A DNA stretch of 64,000 nucleotides. It comes from Podocnemis expansa (Eukaryota; Chordata; Testudines; Podocnemididae). The DNA is taken from positions 17,622,069-17,686,068 of the forward strand of contig ML682059.1 of the NCBI GenBank assembly GCA_007922195.1, read 5' to 3'. The translations under genes and the position numbers were made by a program. Positions 1 through 11,460 of the stretch are shown here, one piece after another. The stretch's first letter is position 1. Each line of letters begins with the position of its first letter. The notes under the pieces were generated by a model that had not been told where the DNA came from, did no database searches, and was given only the letters and a program-made list of their open reading frames with translations.

Positions 1-540
1 CAGCTGCATCATCAGCTCAGAAGGAACATTGCTCCTGTCTCCCATGACAACTCAGCTGGCCTGGGAAACACTTTCCTACTCCATACATGGCCCAACACTT
101 GTCTTTCAAAACAGACTTGGTTTTATGGAACAGGATTCTTCATAAAATAATTCTGAGGGGGGAGGATGCTATGGAAAACAGCTCATCCCTAGTCCCAGTT
201 CAGAGCTCGAACCACAGGTTTCTATAGAATTGGCAAGAAGGAGTAGGATTCTTCATTGGCTTATTCCTTGTCCCTCTGGTACAATGGAAGACTTTTAAAC
301 TTGTTTTCCTGACAACCATACATGTAAAGGGAGTGCATGAGGTGCCCCTAAGTTTGTAGAGTGCTGTGCACAGGACTGAGGATGCCATGGCATGTGGTAT
401 AAGGTAAATACAAAACAAACAAATAAAAAGCCCACCCACACCAACCAGACCAAAGGAAAAAAAAACCACAAAGTACACAAAAATAAATAAAGCAAAGCAA
501 AATAAAATCCACACTGAAATCTATGAAACAAAATAACTAA
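1..540. other. No recognisable gene or repeat
   Basis: AT-rich single-copy-looking sequence, A-rich around 410-510. No reading frame here resembles a known protein. The last bases (about 541-556) carry a short piece resembling the tail repeat described elsewhere (TTTGTTAGTCTTT). Confidence 0.5.
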
Positions 541-952
541 CGATAATTTGTTAGTCTTTAAATCCTTAACAGCTTGTCTCCTCCCTGATCCCCCCAGTCG
601 CCTCCCCCATTGCCTCCATTCCCTGTTCTGACACCCACCCCCCATTGCTTCTCTGAGATGCTAGCTGCTCCTTCCCCACCCTCCTCTGAGCTGGGGGTGC
701 TGCTCCTTCCTCCTCCACCCTTATCTGAGCTACCAGCTCCTGCTTGCTGCTCCGTGTCCCCAGTCCTCCTGCGAGCCCATAGCTGCTGGCTTGCTCCTCC
801 TCCCCACCCCTCCTCTGAGCTGCTGGCTGCAGAGCTACTTGACAAGCCGGAGATTTTAACTCCCCCAGCCTGAAGCAGCTCCCTGCTGGCAAGCCACACT
901 TTTTCTTTGAAGAGCTGCATGCGGCTTGCGAGCCACAGTTTGGCCAAGCCTG
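541..952 (-). mobile_element. hAT-like non-autonomous DNA transposon fragment
   Basis: On the minus strand the element begins at 952 with CAGGCTTGGCCAAACTGTGG and continues into a GC-rich block with repeated GAGCTGCTGGC-type words. A CAGG...TTGGCCAA terminus is typical of hAT/Charlie-type repeats in reptiles. The opposite terminus was not found, so this is one end of a truncated copy. The long proline- and serine-rich frames inside it come from low-complexity pyrimidine-rich sequence and are not genes. Family assignment is from the terminus only. Confidence 0.4.
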
Positions 953-3722
953 GCATATTACAAAGAAGATGTATTGTCTTTCCTCGTGGAGAGTTTACTT
1001 TTGTTCTTTCTTATTATGTTTTTTCTTTTAATTTAAAACAAAAAGCATTCAGGATTCTGGTGAAGAGGCTGGGATTATAAATAATTAAGAGTATAACAAG
1101 TAAACGAGTATTGAAGAGAAGTCTTCTGTTTAAAATATAGAAATTGTAAAATAGCTGTTTATTGAAATCTAGAATGATTTCAATGTAATGGGGGGGAAAA
1201 AGAATTTGTGGCATATGTTGGCACATGGTCAAGTATTTTGGTAGAAATGCTACCAAAGGCGGAAAGAAGATATAATTAGTTGCCCTAATGCTGGTGGGAA
1301 TAATGACATTTGTAGCGCTTACTGAGTTCTAGTCTGTGATGCCATTATTCATGTTGAATAGTACTTTTCACAGTAAGTAGTGTCACTGAATTCAGTGTGA
1401 GCAAGTGTATCTCAATCAACCACACATTTAGGCTTGCCACATAAACTAAGCTAGGTGATATATAAGAAATTATTATAAAGAATCACACATTGAAAACAAC
1501 TTTAGAACCTCAAGATTAATTTAATCTAGGACTTTTTTGTGTGAATTTGCAATATGTGAGAGGCAGCATTTGGAACATGCTAGACAAATACAGATTGTTC
1601 TGGACCTTGAAAGTTTTAATGAAGGTGTAAAATTACACAGAATTTTGATTTGTTGTCATATAGAATTGTATCTGACCGGCAGTCAGTGTCAGTGTTATCA
1701 ATAGGGTCACAGATGAGTATATTATTAAAATCTATTAATCTCAATCACAATCTGCTGACTGTGTTGGAACTTCTATCTATTCTTAATCACCTAGTACATC
1801 TACAATGAAAGGTGCCAATTCCACAAACAAAGGCTTCACAATTGGCTTTGAAAATGGCATTAGACATTGGTAGAGTATTTTTTTTCAAGAATTGTTGCAG
1901 TACAAAGTCTGTGCCTTGGAGCACAGAGAAAATATTTCTTATGTCAAAATTACCACTATCTTTTGCCCTGAATACTGGCTTTCTTCATTGGCATAGGCTG
2001 TGACTTATCTATATTAGAAAAAAAAAAAACAACATGATGTGTCAGTTCAAAAAGGTCCTAAACTTTGGTGGTTTTAAAACAAAGTGTCTTTCAGAATGCC
2101 CTGGACATGTCCATAGAAATAAAAGTGAAATAATATTGATTTTGGCATTGATGGTACCTGTAAATATTTGGAAACATCACAGCTACTTAAAACAAAGTGT
2201 ATTTTTTTGTTGCTGTTCAAAAGCAGACAAAACATCTGATCCTGCTGAAGAGGAGAACATATAGAATGTCGTTAAGAAGGAGAAGTTAAAGAATGTTTTT
2301 TGGGAACATTTTGAATTAAAAAAAAAATCTCACAACAAATGGTTTCCACAACACATTCCTAAAAGTTTTATTTGAACCAGAGTTTGTCCCATACCAAATT
2401 AGTTCTTAGTTTTCAATGGTGTGAGTGTCATGTTAGCTTGCAGCAGCCAAGTTCAAAAGTTTCTTTAATGCAAAGAGGGAAAATCTGCCCCAACGATCCA
2501 CTGTTGCCATCACCAGCTTCATCTAGAGATTATGAATATTTGCTCATATCCTTCAGCTCGGGAATAGAACTCTATACCCTGGGAGTCCCTAAAGGTCTGA
2601 CAACCACATGATGGGAACTGAACCGTATGAGATGGATAACAAGATAGTAGCTTGTTCCATGCATTCAGTTTCAATAACTCTGCAACATCTGGTTTTGGCC
2701 ACTGTCTTAGGTTACTGGGCTGGATGGCCCATTGGTCATATCCCAGTATGGCAATTTTTTATGTACTTAAATAAGGTATTCGTTTCTAAGCTTTGCTATA
2801 ATGCCTTATATAATTTTCTTTGTAAAAATAGGGAGCCTCAGATTTTCACTGGCTAGTGACTAGTGATACTTCTGGGATGGAGAGGGACAAAACACTTAGC
2901 TACAGCTGAGGTTACTATAGATAATTTTGTAGACCTCATGTTTGTGCTTAAACTACTCCTCCTCTCAAATGAAACTCTACACACTCCCAAAGGTGTCACA
3001 CTAGAAGTCACAATGCATGAACTTAAACTCTTTTTTCTTTTTCTTGCTGATAGTAGACATTTTGACTATCTTGGAATCTGTGAATAAAACATTCCAAGAT
3101 AAAGAAATCTATGTGCCTAAAGCAGTTCAAGTTATAATTTCTTAAGTAAACATACTGAGTAAGAGATGATGTCATTGTTTTTTACAGAGCCTACTTCAGA
3201 AGTTAGTAACAGTTATGGATAAAAAGAGTTTGGTACCTATTATTCTTCCCCAAAAAGCATGGAAACCTTTTGATCCAAGATTTGTATTGATACTCCATTT
3301 GGTGCAAGAAGTAAAGCCGGAGTCATAGAACAGCTGAAGCATCTTTTTTACAATGTATTCAAGTGTGTATTTTCAAAGACAAAAGCAGCTTTTCTAAAAT
3401 GAACATAGAATATGTATCTTCACTCAACTCTTTATGTCCATATCTAGAATTGTTTTGGTATGTGGAAAAAAATTCTTGTTTGCTTATAGATGCTGCTGAT
3501 GGATTATTTTCTTTTGGAGACAAAGTCTGTAAAGAAATCAATGTTTCCAGTCACAAATGAGTACTTGTCAAAGGAATATAGTACTTTCAATGTTTAGATG
3601 TTATTTCATTTGTACAAGCATGCTTTCCCTGATATATACAAAGTTTCAGAAGCATTTGTGGCAGTCTGAATTTCTAGTGTGGTGACAAGTCTTTTGCCCT
3701 ACAAGAATCCAAAAGGCTCAAA
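953..3722. other. Unassigned, mostly single-copy AT-rich DNA
   Basis: No recognisable gene. Several short frames lie between 1800 and 3560, but none shows a familiar motif. A decayed coding remnant around 3180-3720 cannot be excluded, but I could not name it. Confidence 0.45.
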
Positions 3723-4066
3723 GGCTATGTCTACACAACAGGACTCAGGTAAGTTAACTTAATAAGGTTGACTTAAAGTCAACTTTGTTAAGTCGACTTA
3801 GTGAGGCCCCATTTGTTTAAGTCGACTTTATGAAGTCAGTTTAAATGACTCTAATATGCTAAGTCGACTTTATTAAGTTGACTTTAATGGACACATTGTG
3901 TTAAATCAACTTAATAAAGTTGAGTTAACTTGTAAAGTCCACTTTAAGAGCAGGGATTATTAAGTATTTGCTTAAGTCTACATAACTCCGAATGTGGCGA
4001 GAAAGTTGCTTAAGCTGACTAAAACCTGCTTAAGCTGGCTTAAGCCTCCAGTGTAGACATAAAGAC
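3723..4066. mobile_element. MITE, AAGTCGACTTA-palindrome type
   Basis: Starts GGCTATGTCTACAC and ends with the inverted form GTGTAGACATAA (decayed last bases). The interior is packed with AAGTCGACTT, AAGTCAACTT and AAGTTGACTT units in both orientations, so most of it can fold back. The same interior and termini recur at 35590-37557. It has no coding capacity. The termini match the Harbinger element at 29344-32292, so it is best placed as a non-autonomous PIF/Harbinger-type element. Confidence 0.7.
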
Positions 4067-5440
4067 AATCCATGATTTATGAAAGGACGATCAGTTTGGG
4101 ACTTCTGACTTATGAAAAGATGATTAAAGGATCATTTCAAGGGGAGTTAGACATCTAAGAATATTTAAGGGATGAATAGGTATGTAGTGGGGACAAAATA
4201 TTTAATATGGGCTATCTATTAGAGAAAAGTATAATATGATTCAATGATTGAAATATGAAGCTTGACAAATTCCAACTAGAAACAAGGCATAATTTTTTTG
4301 ACCAGTGGGGGTTATTAATTATTGGAACAATTTGCCAGGTGTTGTGGTGTATTCTCCGTCATTGATAATTTTTAAATCAAGATTTTTTTTTTTTTTTGTT
4401 TAATCTGTGTTCCTGGAATCATATTGGGCACATTTTGTGTCCTGTGTTATGCAGGGGGTGGGGGGCAGACTAGATATCATAATAATCCCTTGTGGCATTA
4501 GAATCTATGAATCTCTGGATTTGAATCTCTTAACTGACAAATATAGATCAAAAGCTTATAGTGTATTGCTGTAAGGAAAGCAAATACATTAGCTGATCAT
4601 TAATGAGAAAATTGATACTTGTATATAGTAACCAATTAACATTTTGTATTAAACACCTTATTCTCACTTCGTTTTTGACTTTTTAGTCTTGCCCACTGAC
4701 AAGCATGTCTGACCTTCTCAGGGGGGGACTGGATCCACTGAGGTCACTTTGATATAAAAGAAAACATGGATGTTATTTTGTTCTTTTTGTTTCATTTGTT
4801 TGCTTGTTTTCAGAGTCTTCAACACCAGGAACAGAGCATAATAGTAGGCAGATTTCAATATATTTTTAAATTCAGATTTGTAAATCACTGTTCTTTGCAG
4901 TAGGGATGGGGATGGAAGAGGTGGCATTAACAAAGGAAAAACAGTACAGACACTAGAAAATAAGGAAGCTTGGCTTGGAAGGGGCGTGGAGATCAATGGC
5001 ACATAAAGTATGGCTAGAAAAACAGCATGTACCCTCAGGCTTCACTTTCTGTGGCCTGGAGTGCTTCACCTGGGAAGAATGTTTCTTATCTCTCAGCACA
5101 GTTAAAACAAGTTTTCCAACCTGCTGTGTTTGAAAATGGGAGCTCAGTGGAGGCATCAGTTCTTAATCATTATCTTTGTTCTTGGAATATTAAATAAAAA
5201 GGACAGGGACAAGGAACAGCTGTGCATTGCAATTTAGTATAAAAAAAAAGTTAAGGGGAAGGAAGGTTTATAAAAGATACCTATACAAAAAATATTAGAA
5301 ACAGAGGCTTCCAGTGACTGTCTTCTGCAATATTGAATCTTACTTCAACGGAAAGCTACCTAACATTGTAGAAAATCCAAAATACACACAAACACACATA
5401 TGCACGCGCACGCACGCACACACACACACTCTGAAATGTT
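4067..5440. other. Unassigned AT-rich DNA
   Basis: No recognised gene or interspersed repeat, apart from a poly-T run near 4383-4399 and the CA-type microsatellite listed separately. Confidence 0.45.
5383..5430. repeat. (CA)n / (CACG)n microsatellite
   Basis: Imperfect CA-dinucleotide run with interspersed CACG units, immediately before the left end of the DIRS element. Confidence 0.85.
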
Positions 5441-5469
5441 TTTTTTTCTTCTTGGAGCGCTGCTCGGAT

Positions 5470-5605
5470 TCATTCAGTGACAGGAGTCTCTGTGCTGGAG
5501 CGCCGGATTGGTCGGAAAAAACTTTTGTCCTAGCCTGTCAGGAGAGGGCAGATGGCCACTGCCCCCCAAGCCACACAGTGGGTATATATATGGCCACCTC
5601 CCAAC
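5470..5605 (+). repeat. DIRS copy 1 left inverted terminal repeat
   Basis: Pairs with 10543-10675 in inverted orientation. It holds a TATATATA-like stretch at about 5583-5591 that could act as a TATA box for the element; this is inference. The outer part (5441-5470, TCTTCTTGGAGCGCTGCTC) is echoed in the internal complementary region at 10383-10422. Confidence 0.7.
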
Positions 5606-5790
5606 CCATCACCAGATTCATTTCTTCTGCCTTACATGTTGGATCTGGAATGTCCACTCCTTGCAAAAGCAAGCAGCCTGTCCACAATTGTATGAGCTTC
5701 ATGCCCGACTGGGAGCACCTTTTCGTGGACATAGCTCCACCAAAGAGGACTCCACCTTTTGGGCCAGAACATCAGAATCCACCTCTCACC

Positions 5791-7777
5791 ATGCCGGGGT
5801 TTAAAACCTGCACTCAGCTGGGCAAGGCCTTCCCCCGGGTCAACTCCCATGGGAAGTGCTTCCAGTGCCTAGGTGAAGACCACGAAAGCTCATGCAAAAA
5901 ATAAATCTGTTAGTCTTAAAATGCCAGACAACTCCTTGTTGTTTTTTTACTGGGCTAGACTAACATGGCTATCCCTTTTGAAATTCACCTGGTCACTGCC
6001 TGCTCCATATGCCTGTCCTTTAAACCTAGGACAATCAAGGATAGGGAGCAAAGGTGCTGTGCCCTAGTCTCTGAACAGGCTCGGCACTCCTCTCCCGAGG
6101 TTTCAGGAGCCCATCCGGCACCACGAGCTGGCTCGGCACTGGGACCCACGTGGCACGGTGATGACAGAGGCCGCAGGAGGACGAGCTTGGAACCGACTTT
6201 GGTACCTTGGCGCCGACACAGTCCACTGGCACTGAGCTCGCCCCAGCACCGCTCTAGGTTGCCACGAGCACCACAAGCTTGTCACAGCCTCGTACCAATG
6301 GTACAGGGCCTGCCCAGGTGCCTCTCTGAGTCACCTCCAGTACCACAGGCTCACTTTAGCCTCGTACTGATAGTGCCGGGCCTGCCTCGGCACCAGCCAT
6401 CCTTGGCACCGCAGGGTCGAATTTCACCCTCTTCTCTGGTGCTAATTCACAAAGACAGCCCTGTCTCTCCTGGTAAGGGCTAGCCGCGAGTCCGTTCGGG
6501 GTCGATCCCAATCCCAACGACCCCCAAGGCAGTGGAGGCTGCACGGGCACTCCTTTTGTTGCCCACACCTCCCTCCCTAGAACCAGTTAGGAGTGGCAAG
6601 CCGACCTTCATATCAAAGGCCTGGGTGCATCATGAGCAGCACCACTCTCCACACCCCTCTCCGACTCTGGCACTCAAGGCCCTGTCACCCATTACTCCTT
6701 CGGGCTCAGGTACTATAGAGCCTTCCCTGCGACAACATATAACATTGCTGTCTCCAGTACCACCTCGGGGATCACGCAATGCTTCCCCTTGCTCAAGTCC
6801 CGAGGAAGGTCCATCAAGGGACTTCAAGCAGCCTTGGCGCTGCGTTTTGGCACCATCCCCATTCCGCTTCTGCCCTCATGAATGGTCCCCACATGAGATG
6901 TTGTTGGCATCAGTTCCACTGAGGGCACCCACTACCACTCTCTACCTAGCACCGGGCTCATATGCAGGTGATCTATCAATGCACTTCGACATCTTGCACC
7001 GTTCTGCAGCCCATTTGGGGATGGAGGTGCAATCCTCTGAGCCCGCCTCAGATTCTCTATTTGGGCCAGTGTTTTCCTCAGCGGAGCCAATTACGGTTCC
7101 CCTGTATCCCAGTGTTTGGGACCTCACCTCCTCCTGATGGCAGAACCCAGGTTCCATTTCCCCGGGGTCAGACACGGCTGGTGTCAAGTATAAAGTCCCA
7201 GGATCAGAGTTCCCCTCCCTCATCAACCGCCCAATCCCACCCTGGGATGTGGTACAAATGGCATTAAGCCCTGGTGAACCCCCCAGCGACCCCCTCCCAG
7301 CATCGAGGGAGGCAAGGGAGTTAGAACTTCTAAGGCGTAAGGTCTGCTCCTCCTTGGCCTTTCAACTACAGGTTGCAAACAGCCAGGCCCTAACCAGCAG
7401 ATACATGCTGGATGTGTGGGAATCCTTCACAAAGTTCAGAGATCTGCTCCCACCAGAGGCCAAGGAAGAGTATGATGCATTCCTGGAGGACAGAAGAATA
7501 ATCTCCCAGGACCTCTTTCTGTCAGCCCAGGACGTGGTAGATAATGGCAGCCCACACCATGGCCTCAGCCATAACCATCCATCAAGCGGCCTGGCTCAGG
7601 GAAGCCAGGGTGCCCCCTGCTTCACAACAGGTGGCACTCGACCTGCCCTTCGGCAGTGATGCCTTGTTTCCGTCCGAGACGCTGGCGGTAGTGGGTACCG
7701 TGTGTGACCCAAGGGGAGAGGTAAAATACCTTGGCCTCCTCCCATCGGGGCCCCTCCCACACCCCCCAGCCACATAA
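5791..7777 (+). pseudogene. DIRS gag-like pseudogene, copy 1
   Basis: Structural protein of a DIRS element, related to the family from which the LAP2-alpha-specific domain of vertebrates is thought to derive. The likely start is the ATG at 5791 (MPGFKTCTQLGKAF). A Cys/His cluster follows (KCFQCLGEDH, then after an inserted repeat ACSICLSFKPRTIKDRE), then a long Pro/Ser-rich middle. The conserved C-terminal part begins near 7249: SRYMLDVWESFTKFRDLL, EEYDAFLEDRRIISQDLF, MASAITIHQAAWL and DLPFGSDALFP. One frame stays open for most of 2 kb. It is broken by the insert at 5884-5985, by stops at about 6481 and 7135, and by a frameshift near 7545. Confidence 0.7.
5884..5985 (+). repeat. Tail repeat (SINE-like / Penelope-tail) inserted in gag
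   Basis: The insert reads GAAAGCTCATGC...AAATCTGTTAGTCTT...ACTAACATGGCTATCCC...TTTTGAAA, the same unit seen at 32361-32456 and 34400-34528. Comparing with the second gag copy (11544-11565) shows that these roughly 100 bases interrupt an otherwise continuous frame between the GEDH and LVTACSIC portions. CAC occurs at both edges and may be a small target duplication. Confidence 0.75.
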
Positions 7778-8399
7778 GGCATATGGGCTCAAGACCCATC
7801 CCGCCCACACCTTTTCCCCAAAGACTCTTGGGTAAGGACTTAGTCCCGCCCCATCACCCTTTCAATTAGCATCTTGGGGCCCACTCAGAAGACCCTTCCT
7901 CCCTCCGTTTCTCGACAGGGAAGGGGTGCCTATTCTAATTAATCTGTGACTGCCTCACCATCGGTTTCTAACAGACTGGATATTCCCACGGCTCCGGCCC
8001 ACCTATAGAGAAGATAGGCAACATGTCCTCCACTTCCTTCCTCCAACTACAGAAAGGGGGAATTTCTTAGGGCTGTCACACACATCCCCCACACTTCTAT
8101 AGCATGGATGGGGGGAGCCAGGCCTTAGCCTTGCTCCTCTGATTTTAGGAGGGCACTAACCCTGTAACCCAAGCCAGCCTCAATCACTAATGGCCCAACC
8201 CGAGACTGTGGCTTCACTCCTGCAGACAGTCCTTAATTCATTGCTGCCCTTAGAGCTATCATCGGAGGAAGGAAACGGTAAATAATATGAGAAGGGGAAG
8301 AAAAGCACCCCCCCATCCACCCCCCAGGTATTGCTTCGGCTGGCAATCCCGCCCGCTCTTAAGGCATTAGGGAGACCTTCACTAAGCCAAAGGCTGAAT
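7778..8399 (+). other. DIRS copy 1 interior after gag, unassigned
   Basis: C-rich sequence inside the DIRS element. No reverse transcriptase or recombinase motif was recognised in any frame. The last bases before the MITE contain its AAT target site (8397-8399). Confidence 0.4.
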
Positions 8400-9152
8400 G
8401 GGTGTATTCACACAGCACTCTTATATTGAAACAACAGAGGTTGTTTCGAAATAAGAATTCTGCTGTTCACACGATGCACTATTGTTTCAAAACAAGGCAG
8501 TGCGAACATGTTGTTTTGGAACAAAGTGTTCCGAAACAACATTGGATCCTCAGCACCCTGGCCAGGAAACCCTCAGGACCTTGGCCAGGGTGCTGAGGGC
8601 TGTCCCTCAGCCCCAGAAAGGGGGCTGCAGCCTCCGGCAGGGTGTGTGGGGGGTGAACCCCTGCCAGGCAGCTCAGCCCACACCCCGGGCTGCCCCCCAG
8701 ACTCCACCAGCGGGTCAGGGGCGCCGGGCTCAGCCCACCAGTGGTGGGCTAAGCCTGGCACCCCAGACCCGCTGGCAGTGTCGGGGGGCAGCCCGGGCTG
8801 CGGGCTGAGCCTGGTGCCCCTGACCCGCTGGCAGTGTCCAGGGGGCAGCCCGGGCTGCGGGCTGAGCTGCCCAGCAGTGGCTCACCCCCCCGCCAGTGGC
8901 TGCAGCCCCCTTTCTGGGCTGCAGGGTGAGCCACAGCAGCGGCTCACCCCCAGGGGGCTGCAGCCCCCTGCAGCAGGTAACGAAATAGCAAGTTCGCAGT
9001 GTGAACATGCTATTTTGTTTCCCGCTTTTTTCCTTATTTCGAATTAATATTTTGTTAATTCGAAATAAGGTACTTTGAAATAAGGTGTTATTTCAGTAGA
9101 AGTTGTTTTGCAACAACTTTATCGAAATAATCCTGTGTGTGTGAACATAGCC
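8400..9152. mobile_element. MITE with GC-rich interior, AAT target duplication
   Basis: Left end GGGTGTATTCACAC and right end GTGTGAACATAGCC form imperfect inverted termini. AAT flanks both sides (8397-8399 and 9153-9155). Subterminal zones carry TTGTTTCGAAATAAG-type palindromes. The interior (about 8550-8980) is an unusual GC-rich block of CAGCCC/GGGCTG words. A related, left-truncated copy is at 48290-48694. The frames inside are low-complexity and are not genes. Placed with the PIF/Harbinger-type elements by its termini and 3-bp duplication. Confidence 0.7.
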
Positions 9153-10382
9153 AATCACCGAGTAGCCCTAGTCAAAGCCACAGACACCTCCGGTATGCGG
9201 AGATGCGTGTGCCTAACAGATGACTGGGAAAACCTTTGCCTGCCATGGTTAAGCCTTATCACTCGGTGGGATCAGTCTCCCTCTTATGAGCTTTATCTCC
9301 GACTCACACTTAGATGCATCATAGCTAGTGGCCCATATCACACCTACTGGTGCCCTCAGGCACGCAGGGTCACATAAATCAATGTGACTTCTAATCCCAT
9401 AGGCCTCTGAGTCATCACAACTAGGCATCTAATCGGAGGCATCACAATTCTGTTTTACTCGCTCCTTCCATCCTCCACATAGTCTTCCCGGTAGTGGAAT
9501 CCTAGGAGGAACAGGATGGGACAACAGGAAGATTTGCCTCCTTGAGTCTTCTTAAGATAACAAAGGCCAACAGTACTCACTAAAGCCCACCTTGCTGGCT
9601 TGCAAGCGCCTCGTGGGTCTGGAGTATTTCTTCTGAAACGTAAGAAGTCTCCCAGGTCAGGGCACTGTAACACTGCTGGAGGTTTGGTGTTGCAACCCCC
9701 CACCCCCACCCTCAGCCAGCCCAGGGACTATGGGGCTGATATGTTATGCAGCACCAATCACACCACCTCTGCCATTTTCCTTCCCCCTTAATCAGCTCAA
9801 AGTTTCTACTTCTAGAATCTTCTCCCTTAATTCCACTAGCCTTTTCTCTTGCAGGTTGAATGGTATACCAAATGCACACACCCCTTTAGGCATGTGACTT
9901 ACGGTCTGCGTGGCTGGTTGAAGGGACAATATTTTAACCCCTCTTATTGCTGTCTGCATGTACAGTGACTGTCATGACCAGCTCAGTATACCTCAGGCTT
10001 CCGGATTCTTCGTAAGGTTTACACTGAAGTGTTCTGTGGCCAGAAAATTTACCCTCTGGCCTTCATACCTCAAGTTAGACCCTCAGGTACAGTAGTTGAA
10101 CGTGACTTCCTCCATGTTAGTCGTGTTGTGCTGATACAAATCCCTGGTGTAAGGTGACTTAGTCCATCCAACCCACGCACGCTAATTGGTTTGGGTGGAT
10201 TGAACCTACCCCTTGCTTGGGGTTGGCCCTACATTGAGGATTCCATTTCCAGGGCAAGAGCCCTATCTGGTCTCCTAGTCCCTGTAAGGACCTTGCTCAC
10301 TGGGCCTATACCCTTCTGGGATGTTGCTGTGCTGAAGGTGGAAGAGCCAACTCCACCCACTGTCCATCAGTGCGGCTAGTAG
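9153..10382 (+). other. DIRS copy 1 interior, unassigned
   Basis: Lies between the MITE and the internal complementary region. No frame shows the tyrosine recombinase or reverse transcriptase expected of a full DIRS element. It may be decayed element sequence or unrelated DNA captured within the copy. Confidence 0.4.
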
Positions 10383-10487
10383 TCACCTATTACTGAATGC
10401 ATCTGAGCAGCACTCGAAGAATAACGGTGGGTTACTTACCAGTAACCGTCCTTCTTTGAGATGGGCTGCTCAGATCCATTCAGGTCC
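10383..10487 (+). repeat. DIRS internal complementary region (imperfect palindrome)
   Basis: Centre GGTTACTTACCAGTAACC (10430-10447) with arms of about 35 bases. The left arm holds CTGAATGCATCTGAGCAGCA and the right arm holds TGCTCAGATCCATTCAG. In DIRS elements such a region is complementary to the outer ends of the terminal repeats and is thought to template circularisation of the copy. The left arm is complementary to the left end at 5441-5490. Confidence 0.7.
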
Positions 10488-10542
10488 TTTCTCTCCATCC
10501 ACGCATCTTGAGTTGGCAACTCCTAGGAACTGGGGAGGGGCC

Positions 10543-10675
10543 AGGAGGTGGCCATATATATAGCCACTGGGTGTTGTGGGGGGGGGGGTGGGCTGCCTGC
10601 CCTCTCCTGACAGTCTAGGACAAAAATTTTTCCACCAATCCGGCTCTCCAGCACAGAGACACCTATTACTGAATG
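10543..10675 (-). repeat. DIRS copy 1 right inverted terminal repeat
   Basis: Reverse complement of 5470-5605, with a poly-G stretch near 10578-10588 and the TATATATA block at about 10555-10562. Its outer edge ends in CACCTATTACTGAATG. Small differences from the left repeat show decay since insertion. Confidence 0.7.
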
Positions 10676-11097
10676 TTTGTTTTCCAAGTTGTCCACTTCC
10701 AAAATATTTTTTTCCTGAATTTCAAATAGAAAGTAATTCAGGAAAAAAACCCCATCATGATTAATCAGTCTGACAGTGTAAAACAAACCAAACCAAAAGC
10801 AAGTAACAACATTATCAAAACCAGACACATTAAAAATGTTCCACTGTATCCCCATATAGCGGTCAGCCTTTTTGGACCAATGGAGCTATATGACAATAAA
10901 CAAAGACAAGAAACATGATGATCTAACTAGTAGAAGCTGATGAGAGTGGCTGGAAGTCAAAATCCCAATGGCTAATTATTCATATGCTGTCTGACAAGAA
11001 GTTTTGAGAAAAGCAAATTCAAATCCTAATAATTTTCGTGAGTTTTTGTAATTGCAACTCTCTTTCTCTTTCTTTTTCTCATATTAAATGGCTAGTG
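10676..11097. other. Spacer between the two DIRS copies
   Basis: About 420 bases of AT-rich sequence with no recognised feature. Confidence 0.45.
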
Positions 11098-11460
11098 TTC
11101 TTCTTCAAGTGCTGCTTGGATACATTCAGTAATAGGTGTATCCATGCCACAGCGCACGATTGGTTGGAAACTCTTTTGCCCTAGCCTGTCAGGAGAGGGC
11201 TGGCGGCCAACGCCACCTTGCCCCCCCACAGCTATATATGTGGCCGCCACCCGGCGCCTCCTCAGTTCCATTTTGTCAGCCTCAGCGATGGTTCGTGGAA
11301 CTGCCCACTCCTTGCAATTGTGCAAGCAGCCTGTCTTCTCCTTTTTACGAGCCAGCAGCTCAACTGGGAACACCTCTTTGTGGACATTGTTCCACGGAAG
11401 AGCATCTCCTCTTCTGAGCATCCATCGGAGCAACAACACCATTCCCCTCCACCACCCGCC

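Larger units (their letters stand above)
5441..10675 (+). mobile_element. DIRS-type retroelement, copy 1, with inverted terminal repeats
   Basis: The left end (about 5470-5605) and the reverse complement of the right end (about 10543-10675) match closely over about 130 bases. Both contain CTCTGTGCTGGAG, GCCGGATTGGT, CCTAGCCTGTCAGGAGAGG (or a close variant) and a TATATATGGCCACC block. An internal complementary region lies at 10383-10487. Inverted repeats plus such a region are the hallmark of DIRS elements, as opposed to LTR elements. A broken gag frame follows the left repeat. I did not recognise reverse transcriptase, RNase H or tyrosine recombinase in 7780-10380, so this copy is defective. 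A tail repeat (5884-5985) and a MITE (8400-9152) have inserted into it. Confidence 0.75.

Noticed and set aside
558..956. Long overlapping minus- and plus-strand frames
   Set aside because: They arise from a purine/pyrimidine-skewed, repeat-derived block with Ser/Gly/Pro-rich translation and no domain.
1800..3720. Cluster of plus-strand frames that might be a decayed gene or pseudogene
   Set aside because: No motif could be matched, frames change often, and the translations are consistent with chance in AT-rich DNA. Left as unassigned.
3723..4066. CRISPR-like array because of regularly repeated short words
   Set aside because: The units are overlapping palindromes without unique spacers, bounded by transposon termini in a vertebrate genome.
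8482..9047. Pro/Ala/Gly-rich frames on both strands
   Set aside because: They lie in the GC-rich core of a MITE and have low-complexity composition.
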